A stretch of DNA of 36,470 bases from positions 1-36,470 of the forward strand of contig JAYMTF010000437.1 of assembly GCA_036897485.1 (NCBI GenBank), written 5' to 3'. The stretch comes from Pelargonium nanum (taxonomy: Eukaryota > Streptophyta > Magnoliopsida > Geraniales > Geraniaceae). A program made the translations under genes and the position numbers. Below the pieces are notes generated by a model. The model was not told the DNA's origin. It saw only the letters and a program-made list of their open reading frames with translations, and did not search any database. This document shows, in pieces, positions 22,451-33,500 of this stretch. Each line of letters begins with the position of its first letter. Position 1 is the first letter of the stretch.

Positions 22451-24520
22451 TGAAATTTCAGTACTCTACTTGTTGTTCTTGGACCCGTTAGTTCCAGATA
22501 GTGGGTCCCAACAGCATATCATTGGCTGCTCTGCGGTTTCAAGTTGGTTATAGATGTTCCGATGGACGGCTGTGATCAAAGTCATGGGTGATGTACGGTG
22601 TTCCTTCATTGTGGAGCCAGCCAATAAAATTGAAGATTCCCCATTTTATTTTTACCCATGAAAGAAGCATTTATTTTGTTCAAGTGGCCCAAATTTTAGA
22701 TGGACTGCCAAGTAGAATTCCTAATTCGATCGGAAAACATTAAACTCGAATTGGACTTGTGATATGCGCAAGATAACGGTGACTCTAAGGTGGTTTTGAG
22801 GTATTGCCTCTCGATCGAGATCGCAACAACTTTAGAGAGCGATTTTAGAGAGAATATGAAAATGTGAAGGATCATCTTCTCTTGCCAAGAAATGGATATT
22901 TATACTAATCACTAATATTCGCCACGTGTCGATGCGTGATTGGTTGATGGCAACGAATGATTCATTTTGGAATCATTTGAGGTTTGAGCTCTTGCTTTCC
23001 GGGTGCACTGTGCACAAGCGCTAGGCGAAGGCCGAGAGCTTTCATACATCCTCGTGCTTCAAGGCGTAGTCGAAACTCCTAGAAGCCTCCACCGCGAGAG
23101 GTTGAGTCCTACGGTTTTGAGATTTGTAAGATGTTGTATTTGTTAGGCGAGGCAAAGAGCCTCTAAGATGACCAGGGGCCTTCCCAGTATCTTTGTGTAA
23201 GTCCACCACACTTTCACGGCCTTCCCAGTACCTTTGGGTATGCCTTAATTAGATGTTAAGAAGGCGACGAAATGTGATGCGGACAGACCTTTGTCTCGAC
23301 AAGACTTGTAACATGCGTGCGAAGGGAGCTGGCGAACAAATGAGGGTGCTAGGTGTCTAACCTCTACACTTGTCGTGACAACAAAAAGATTGTCGTGACA
23401 AAACTTGATGCGGATGTACATGTAGGTTGTCGACACAAGTTGGAGCGAGAGAAAGGCTTGGCCTCTACTCTTGTTGCATCATAACTTGTGACGGACGAGT
23501 GTTTGGCTTGTGGCGGACCTCCTAGGGCCTTAGCTTGTTCCCTGTCGCTTTGGCCTTGCCCTCATGTCCTTTTGGCCTTTAATGAGGCAAAAGACATGGC
23601 GTGCAAGGACGAACTTGGCACGCGGTGATGGACTAGAGGAGCCACGTGTCGGAAGCAAGTTTGCAGGACTTGGAAATGAGAGCGAGTTCGCGGGCCGTGT
23701 GAGAGCTATTTCGAAGTGACGTGGCCTTTTCGAAGCGAAATGACACCAAACAGTAGACTTGTGACATAAACTTTTTTTTTCAAAAATTTAAACCCTTCAA
23801 TAAAAAAGGTATAATAATTAACATTTCAAAGGTATAAATTTGAATTTAATTAAGATAATACTTTTTAATTACTAATATGTTACAAAATGTCACCCATTTG
23901 TTATCCACCTCAAGCATAAGATGATCCCTCCATACCAAAATGAGCCTTGTTCCTTCGATATTTTTATTCTAAATTATAAATCTTGTTGCTTAGTAAAAAA
24001 TTAGTCTTGCATGACTTCTTAATAATTAGTTCGTATTTATGAGTTTGTTACAATACATGTCTACAGTCATTTTGAAATGAATGAAGTTCCGGAACCTGCA
24101 TCGCACAAGCCATTCATACATAAGAGCATTAAAATATAACTAATGTTCATTACACCTTGTGACAACCACAAGAACCTTTTGCCTATGTAATCCAAAAACA
24201 AAACAAAGATATTCCTTGCTGCTATTTGTAGCTTTGTAAATAGCAAGCAATATCACTATTCAAACTCTGCTTTGCTCTGCTCTTGGAAGCCAAAATGGAC
24301 TTATGAATGGTTTGTATACATTAATTCATACTATTTGAAATGCTTAGCACCACGCCACTCTTCGATTCAAGTATTGTCCAAATCCTAGTAATTGCTTCTT
24401 AGACATCCCGAGTTGCTTCTAACCGTCACCCGATGAATTTTCACTGGCAGCATTTAGTTTTCAATTTAGATGTCTTCTCGAGAATCGCGATTTGCACTTT
24501 CAAAGATTTGTTTACAACTT
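22451..24520. other. Intergenic between CYP21-4 promoter and the 3' end of MYB4R1
   Basis: No gene recognised. About half is the 993-bp insertion at 22763-23755, which is more GC-rich than its surroundings. The left part is the CYP21-4 promoter. The AT-rich right part (23765-24520) includes the 3' UTR of the - strand MYB4R1 gene. Confidence 0.55.
22763..23755 (-). mobile_element. Inserted element with 9-bp direct repeats: probable solo LTR, MULE possible
   Basis: Exact copies of GACTTGTGA flank the segment (22754-22762 and 23756-23764). On the - strand it has the shape of a plant LTR: a long U3-like part, a TATA box (AGTATAAATATCC near 22900), then about 140 bases of CT-rich R/U5-like sequence up to the end. 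No reading frame or second copy is present, so if it is an LTR it is a solo one, left by recombination. A 9-bp duplication suits a Mutator-type element better (LTR elements make 4-6 bp), but no terminal inverted repeat is visible. The word CTTCCCAGTA-CTTTG occurs twice inside (near 23181 and 23221). Confidence 0.5.
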
Positions 24521-27500
24521 TCAACCATTTTTGGGTGCTTCCTTGCGCATTTTCCTTCTCGTGTAAACTTTCAGAGCCCTCTTTTCTCCATCCCTACCAA
24601 TTGTTTCAACCTCTTCACCATTTGTAATCAATAGTCGAATTGGTTGTGGACAAGACAAATGGTCGTCTATCATCGTATCTCCACCAACGTTAGTTCCCAA
24701 CGACACAAGTGCCTGTGAACATTCTCTTTGATTCTGGACATCACCCAATTCCGCGCTAATCTTATTATTCCTACAAGGCTTCTTCGGAGCTCTTTTCCTT
24801 TTCTTTGTAGTTGAAGCATCCGGAGGTAACACAAGACTTTGGCCACTCGTATCTTGCTCACTTTTCTTGCGCTTCCTCGAGTGTGAATTAGACTTTCTTT
24901 TCCCTTTAGTACAAGGCCCAACAGATTTAACTTTTTCAACATCAGTTCCCATTTCCTTCTCAAAAATAGCACCACGTTCATCCGGTGTCTCAACGTCACT
25001 GTGGTAGGTCATCCATGGGGCTTTATCCAAACAATTTTGAGCCGCTTTTCTAGCCATCTTGGATCTCTTCGGTCTAGAACTGCTACTGCATTCCGTGGAC
25101 AGTGTGATTAAGAAATTACAATCATATTTCAAGCAAACAAGAGCAAAGATTACAGAATAACATTAAAATGGAAAAAAGGAAAAACAATGAATATCATATC
25201 ACAATTAATTACTCAATGCATAATGTAGGACCACCATTTCAGAACTTTCAAGTGGAATTTTCTTTTAACTGGTTTCATTTTACAGCTAAAGCAACCTACG
25301 AGTTGTATGTGGTATTTAAGTATGGTAATATATTTAAGTTTCGACTAAGTTGCGGTAGAAGGGTGATTGGTACTTTAAATTTTAGAGTCAAGGGTATTTA
25401 AGATGTGGTCTCGTGCAGCTAATTAGTCTGGGTCCAGCTACCCAAACTTGGTCTCTAAGAGACTACAAATTTGGATAGACAGATATTATTTGAAATTACA
25501 ATTAGTTGATGAAACTGTGGGAACAATTAATAGGGCATAGGGGAAGGGAAGAGGCTAAGGTTTCAAAAAATTTACCCCCGGTAGATCCACAATAGAAGCT
25601 ATTTTTCCAGTGAAAGGACTTATAGAAAGACAAAGACTTGCACCTAATGTTTCTTGACTTGGAAAAGGCTTATGATAAGGTTCCTAGAGAAGTTTTATTA
25701 TTGGTACTAGAAAAAAAAATGAGACAAGATTTTTTCATTACAATACGATTGCATCAAGGATCGACTCTAAGCCCTTTCCTTTTTGCCTTAGTCGCCATTG
25801 AAGAGCTCACATGACATTCGCAAGATGAGTTCCTTAGTGTATGTTATTTGCATATTGTTAAATTTGACTCCAACCCAAAATGTTAAGCTGATAGGTGGAG
25901 GGCCAAACTTGTATATCAAGTGTCAACAAACTTCATTTATTCGGTGTGAGATACATTAACACTAAACCTCACGTGCAGACTGGATAACACAACAGACCTT
26001 GCGCTTGGACCAAGGAAGGTAACAAAGATGGATCACTAGGCCCGAACCATACCAGTATTGATGTCATGTTAAACTTGACTCCAACCCAAAAGATTAGGTT
26101 GATAGGTAGAGGGACCCAACTTGTATATCAAGTGGAAACAAACTTCCCAATTATTCGATGCGGGATACATTAACACATATGATAGTGTCTTAGATGATGA
26201 GAGTAGAATAGAGATTAGTGTCAAATTAGATAGATGAAGAGACTTCATAATATAAGGACTTCAGAATAAGTATAGCCAAAAGAAATATATGGAATTTAAT
26301 TTTCGCAAGAATATGGGCATAAGCAATGGATCAGTTATGCTAGACGATAAGATATTACTTAAAGAAATCAGTTTAGATACCTTGGATCTTTAATTCAAAA
26401 AGAATGCGAGATTAAAAACTATAGTAGAAATATGGTTAATGCAAAGTGGTTGAAGTATGGGAGGGCCTCGAGAATTCTTTGTAATAGAAGAATGTTGAAA
26501 CAAAAAATTTATAGGGTAGCTGTATGGCCAATTACGTTATATGACACTGAATGATGAGCCCCAAAGAGGTTGCAAAGCCATGAAATAAGAGCAGCAGAGA
26601 TGAGAATGTTGAGGTGCATGTGGTAACAGTAGGAAGGATAAGATTAGGAATGAGACTATTTAAAAAATAAAAAGTTGGGATAGTGTCAATTGGAGATGAG
26701 ATGCGGAAAAAATTGTTTAAGATGGTTTGGACATGTGAAACGAAGATAGACTAGTGATCATGTGAGGATATGCGAGAGAATCCAATTGAGAGAAACTAAA
26801 AAGGGTAGGAATAGACCTAAGTTAACATGAAAAGAAGTAATGAGGAAAGACATGATAACACTAGGCTTTATTAAGGAGATAACATTATATAGATTAGACT
26901 GGAGGAGGAGAATACGGACTAGGGATGACAATTCATGTTCGCAGGCCGTGTTTGTGTCATGTTGAATTGATCAACCCAAAACTCCCCAAATCTTAAACAG
27001 GTTGAGTTACACGGCAAGAACACGACCTATTTATGATCAAGTTAACACGACACAATTAACATGTTCAAATAATTGGGTCAAAAATTAGATGATATGACAC
27101 ATTTAAACCATTTAATTTTTATAGGCCATTTTGTTTGTTTTTTTTAATAAAAAATTATCCTTAAATGAATGGATTATTAAATGGGTCACACCACCCGTTT
27201 ATAACATGTATAATTAAACAGGTTAGACGGGTCAAGCGGGCTCGACATGAACACAACACGACTAAGTTCAACTCAAACAACAAAAGTTCAAGTTGAGTCA
27301 CTGGTCAATATACCCAAATTACCAGCTAAAATACAACCAAAATACCCCAAAGATTTTTGCTAAAGGTTCCATGTGCCGACCCCAAAATTGTTCGGGAAAT
27401 GGTTTGATTATTATTGTAGGGAAGCGACTAAGATTTGAAGTTGTGTCCAACTAGTGTACAAGGCGTTGATGCCGCCGTGTAGAGGATTATCCTAACTAAC

Positions 27501-30500
27501 AGCTCTATTTAATAGTTGAAGACCCAATTAATATTTTTTTTCTCTAATAAAGCAAAATAATTCAGAGTAAGAAAACTTTAGACTGAGCAATATTGCCAGA
27601 CACAAAGCAAAGTTGAAAAACAGAAGCTAGAGACAAAAGTAAGTCAACTAACCAAGAAGCTGCTTCGTCATTATAGGATTCTGCTCCCCCTCTGCACATT
27701 ATCAATAAGGTGAAACAATAGAGTCAAAGTGCTAAAACAAGGCTCCAAGATATAATAAAAGCATTTGGATTGTGTACCTTGATTTCCTCTTGCATTTCCG
27801 GCGGGAATTTACAGATCCAGATTCAGGTTCAGCTAGCGAACTTGCTGCCAATGGAAGAAAATCTTTAGGACCAAGGGTGGGACGCTCTAACTCTCTATCC
27901 ACAAAGTTTCCTATCAGGGCGGTTTTTTGTATCTTTTTAGCTGCTTGGAGTAAAGGAACTTCTTCTGGGAGCAACACCTTCCATCTCCTGATTTTAAAGG
28001 AAAATGGCTAAAAATTAATATTACATAACATAAGCAGTAGAACTTGTGTATAAAGACTTCAGTACAATGGTTCCAACTCATAACTACAAACCTTCGGCAC
28101 TGGTTATCAGTACGTGGAGGAACACATGCAGCAACTTTATACCAGCAATATCCATGTTCCACAATCGCAGCTCTTAACCTTGAATCCTCTTCTTCAGTCC
28201 ATTTACCCAGATTCAAAGAAGGATCTAAGGAATTGACCCATCTGCAAACATAATTAAGCCTTTTAAGAATTTGTCACGTCAACATCTAAAACTCAATTCA
28301 ACATTATTCTACAATACCTTTCTCTACATTGCACTTGAGTTCGACCAGGCACAAATTGAGCAATTTTCTTCCAGTTTTTGGCACCAAAGAGCATCACAGC
28401 CACTTTCAGGCGTTTGTCTTCATCTCGGGACCACCTCCCTACCTTTTGTCTTGATGGATGAAGGGATTTCTTCCATCTGCAAATCACAAGCTTATGATGG
28501 TAAGAGAGAACATACACAATTAACGAGGAAGAAAGGAATAAATGCATAACTTTTAAGAATAACTAAAGGTGCATTCAAGGTTGTAATCAAGGTTACCATA
28601 CAGGTTTAGCTGAACCAAGGAGATAATTTGAAGGAGATGCAGACAAAGGATAACATACAAAATAGTTACCAATGGGGGGATTGGGGGTAGGGTGCGTGGG
28701 TGTGTGGGTGTGTGGGAATGGTTTCTACAGTGAACAAAACCTACATTAATATTTAAGGATATGAAGTTTAAACTACTCTTAATGGTGCACAAAATGAAAA
28801 CGGTGCAAGAGCCAATTCAGGTTCTAAGAGGTCAGCTTCAGCAAAACATCGACCAAATGCCTAATGCCTACGATTGGATGTTGATTATTGGATCATTGTC
28901 TGATTCTGATATCACTAATCAATCACCGAACTCATACAAGTTTGGGTCAACAAAATCTTGTTCCTTTTTTTTTTAAGTATAAGAAATACATTGAAAAGAA
29001 AGGGAATGCCCTAGACACACAAAATAACACACTACTAACGGAAAAGTAGATGGCTTCTAGAGAAAATAGGCAAGAACCTTTGAGATAGGTAACTGACCTA
29101 TTAGAACATTGAGTACCTGTCCGTCCTTCGAAAGTAGAAGCAACAGTCTGCCAATTACTCTCACCATAAGTTTCCACAGCAATGCGAAGTTTATCATCTT
29201 CTTCTCTAGTCCACTCCTTCTTCAGTATACAAGCATTTAAACTCCTTTGGTAGCGTGCAAGGCACTGAAAGGGGGTCCTATTTGTCCTCATTGATGCGGC
29301 AATATTCAACCAGTTACTGATCCCCATTTCTTGGACAATCAACAGAAGGTTCTTATCCTCTTGAGGAGTCCATGGACCGTGGTTTAATAAAGGATCTTCG
29401 CAGTTCAACCACCTACAAGAATTAACCCATATAATTTTTTAAAGAAAAGGTCTGTATCTACAGATTAATACTGACCTAAGGAATATAAGAAGATAAAGCA
29501 TCACAGGTGTCTGTGATGAAAATCATCACCACAGACATATTTAGCACCACTGTTTTGAGTAAAGTACACATGTCATGTATGTATCCCAACTTTATGACCC
29601 ATGTTTACCTTATTCAAACCCAACAATGATAAAGGTGTCTGTGATGGTGATGTCATAGATGTCTGCGAAGCTAGCTTGGATTGAAGGATACACAATGCTT
29701 CATAGAAAATCAATAAAGATAACCGTAGTCAAAAACTGTACAGCTTGAATTTTGAAACAAAATAATTAGCAACCTAAAACACCCCACAAGGAAATGCTAA
29801 TGAAGTGCTCATTATACATTACACATAAATTCCTGAACCCAAAAATATAAATTAAAAGGAGCAGCACCTAATATTTTATTAACAGGTATGCTGTATGGTA
29901 TATACTCCCCCAATCCCAAAATAAGTATCATGTTTCACTTGCATTTTTGTCCCAAAATAAGTTCTTGTCTCCCTTTTTAGAAAGTTAGTTATGTAGGAAT
30001 GACCAATAATATCCCTATAATAAGTTAGTTAGTATCCTTCAAGTTAATAAGTTTGTTACAACACATGTGCACGAGGATAGAAGAAAAATATACAACATTA
30101 ACTAATTTTTCCTTAACTTTTCTCAAAACAGAATGGACACTTATTTTGGGGGCAAAGGGAGTATCTTTTATCATTATTATTATTACATTCAAACAGAATT
30201 AAGGTACAAACATTCACAGCTATTGAGTAATTTAGCAATAAAATGCTACCATGAGTAGGGGTGGGCACAATGTGGTTGAAGTTTACAAACTAATCAAATT
30301 GAAATCAAAATAATATTGACTAGGTTAATTTGTTTATTTCAGTTAGAACTTGATTCATTTCATACTTCAATTTCAAGTAGGTTAGTATAGTTAGATCAAA
30401 TAAATAGAACAAATTGAAATATATATAAACATGCCATGTCCATACATAGTCATTATGTTAACATTCATGATGAAATTGAATTATTAATAATTATTTAATT

Positions 30501-33500
30501 TTAAAGTTCAAATAATATTCGCTATGTTCTATTTGGTAATAAACTATATAAATAGTTGTACTGAAATTCTAGCAATAGGATGGAACTATGGTGAAAAGAG
30601 TTGTGACAAGTTTGATTTTTCCGGAGGTTTTATAGCATATGCTAAATAAGATCTTAAGAAATATTTTGGCCACATACTTAGAAACGATCTTCTCACATGC
30701 GATCTTACAATTTTGGATAACATTAAATATATATATTGAAAAATTCTCGAAGTACTTATGTGTTGATAACTTGTAAAGTTTATGATAATGATCGAGTTGC
30801 ATTTTACAATTTGGTGATCTTTAAATTTAAATAGTTTACACAAGAAAATTAACTTATCACTTGTGCTCTTACAATTTTGGAGAACATTAGTTATTTTTTG
30901 TTTTGTAAAATTCAACATGTATTCGTGTGTTGATAGCTTGTTAAGTATAAGGTAATGATCAAGATGCATTTTACAATTCGGTGCTCTCCAAATTTCAAGT
31001 CTACATCAAAAATGGTTTTTTCAAGGATATGTATTTATTTTTATTCAACAGTGTTGTTTGTATCGATTTTATCATATAATGGTTAGAAATTAGATTTAAA
31101 ACAATGATGCTCATATAATACTAAACAGTAAACATATCTGTATACATAACAATTTTATGTTGATTAACCAACCTATTAATCAAACCAAGCTGAAATTATT
31201 TGGTTCAATAATGTTAGGTTAGAACAGTAAAATGGTTAGAAGAGATTAGTACAACTAGAGAATCAATAATTTCAATTAGGTTGGTAAACTTTCCAAAATT
31301 GTATAATTGATAGTTCGATTTCATATCGAGCTATTCATGCCTCTTGAGTCCATTTGTCATCATCATCTAGCTTGTTGTACTCCACTTGTATGCTCATTTG
31401 GTCACATTTTCACCTTTCTTGCATTTGAGTTTTGTTGTGAACAAATCCCTCTTTATTCTTACATTTACGGCTCAAAGAGCCTATCATATGAGTAAGGTTT
31501 ATTGCACGTTGTTTATTGTTGTCATTTCAGGTACCCGTGCGCTAAACCTGAGCTTGGGAGTGAAGAGGGGAGCAATTAAAGGCAAGGATTCAACACTGAC
31601 AGCACAGTCGCGACTCTGGACGAGAGAGAGAAGTTGAGGAGCAGGACACAATCGCGACTGTACTTATGGAAGTACAGTCGCGACTCTACTGGACAACTGG
31701 AACAGTAGAGAAGCACAGTCGCGACTTTGCCTGGGACATAGAGATTATTGTCCTGTACAATTGCGACTGTGTTAGATCTGGTGTTACTTTTTCATTTTTA
31801 GCACTTACTATAAATTGTATTTTTGGCCCAAATTTCGAAAGACAAGTTAAGGTAAACCTCTTCTATTAACTTAGGATTTTGAAGTGCGGGTATGGAATGT
31901 ATGATTAGCTTTGTTTTCTAGGGTCCACTCTTAATGCTTGTGGTTTGATTTGGCAAATTCTATATGATTGCTTAGGCTACTTGCATCTTAGGAATTTGAA
32001 CATTAGTCTTGAAAGTAACTTTAGGAACTTGAATTGTTGCTTGTATTTTAGTTTAGGATGCTTGTGAGGTTTATTTGACTCCATACTTGATCTTAATGCT
32101 AGCTTGGTAATAGTAGACTTTTTGTGGCTTAGACTTGTTCTCAACTTGCTAAGTGTTAGCCACCTTTGAAAAGAGGGGCTTAGTTAATTAAAGTAGAGTT
32201 AACTTTTTCAAATCATTGGAAGAAATTGTAAACTGATGTCATTACAACTACATACCTTGCTTCGCATTCTGCACCAGATCGACCAGCGACATACATGGAA
32301 GCCAATTGGTCCCAATTAACCTTTGGCAGAAATTCCCGAATCTGTTCTGAGGTGATTTCATAATTTTTTATTGATGCAAGAATGTCATCAAAACTATTTG
32401 ACTCTCCAGCAGATCCATCTGAATGACTGTAAAATGAAACATGGAAAAGAAATCACTTAAGAAAATGCTTTACTCATAATGTTACAACATCTTAATCTGC
32501 CTACAAAGTCTCACTTTTCAGATAAATATAAACCAAGAATCAATAAAAGGCACCAAAGCTAACATTTTAAGTTCCTTTGTTGCCAAGATAAGGTAAATAG
32601 AATACTGATATCCCTTCTATTATAAAAATATATACAGTGTCTATTCAAGCTGTAACACAAAACTTAAGGCCTGAAGGGCAGTGAGTGTGCAGTAACAGGC
32701 CTACAATTCTGCACACAAGGCACACTTTACAAAAATAACTGATAGAAAAGATGTCAAATTTACCTAAATCGATCAACCGAAATCTGAAGCATCATTTCTT
32801 GAAATTGTTGTCGCATTCCCTTTCCAAGATTTTCCTTCTCTACATCTGACCATTTTTTCCGCTCCAAGGACAGCGGATATTTTGTTAATGCCATTCTGTA
32901 ATTACTAACATGAGAATTCTCTGCCGGGCCACAATACATAGCTGACACCTTCTTGTCATCTATCTGCAATAAGAATGCCACCAATTTGAAGTTAAAGTTA
33001 ACATGCGGACTACAACAACAGCACTAAAGCCCATCTGAACACTTGTGTACATCACAAGCAACCTTGTACACAAGCGATCAGTGAAGAACCATAATGCAAA
33101 GGCAAATAATGCTGACTCATGGACAAAATGACAAGTTATGCAACAGGTGGGGTTAATGGCTTCATTGGCATTGCATGAGAGATAGGTTTATGCATTGCGA
33201 TCAGAGCTACGTGAAATTATCCATAATAATAAGTAAATTAAGTATAAGACTACAGCCTAATTAGTGAGAGACTTCATCCACAGATTCTTTCCTTACTAAT
33301 ACCTTGCCCAAAATCATAAGGAAATGACTTGGCAATGTAGCATATGGTTTATAAGTGTCTTGTATACTCCAAAAGCTATGCCCATCAGGAGCAAAACTGG
33401 AGTAAGACTTGACTGCCTTGTGTTGTGAGGAATGGATTTGTTATTTTGCATGACGTACGTATGTGTTCCTTGGTAAAACTAAAATAAATATAACATGTTT

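Larger units (their letters stand above)
25490..27420 (+). mobile_element. 5'-truncated, degenerate L1-type LINE in MYB4R1 intron 9
   Basis: On the + strand, antisense to the gene, reverse-transcriptase words are readable: MKLWEQLI (25509), MFLDLEKAYDKVPREVL (about 25650-25700), LHQGSTLSPFLFALV (about 25750), then after an inserted TRIM VLDDESR, FRYLGSLIQKECEI (about 26370), RASRILCNRRMLKQKIYRVA and AEMRMLRCMW (about 26600). Stops, frameshifts and a missing piece between the LEKAYD and LHQGS blocks make it dead. The 3' end has the family's closing words (GTGCCGACCCCAAAATTGTT, then TTATTATTGTAG near 27410) after a hAT-like insertion at 26920-27328. A weak flank pair ATTTGAAATT (25488) and ATTTGAAGTT (27433) could be the target duplication. 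Confidence 0.85.

Noticed and set aside
25168-25401. 77-codon open frame on the + strand in MYB4R1 intron 9
   Set aside because: Not similar to any protein I know and antisense within an intron. Kept as unexplained AT-rich sequence.
30586-30969. 127-codon open frame on the - strand in MYB4R1 intron 4
   Set aside because: It spans the diverged tandem duplication in AT-rich DNA, with low-complexity composition and no known domain.
31386-31637. 83-codon open frame on the + strand near the TCGCGA cluster
   Set aside because: No recognisable family. It ends inside the repeat cluster and sits in an intron of the opposite-strand gene.
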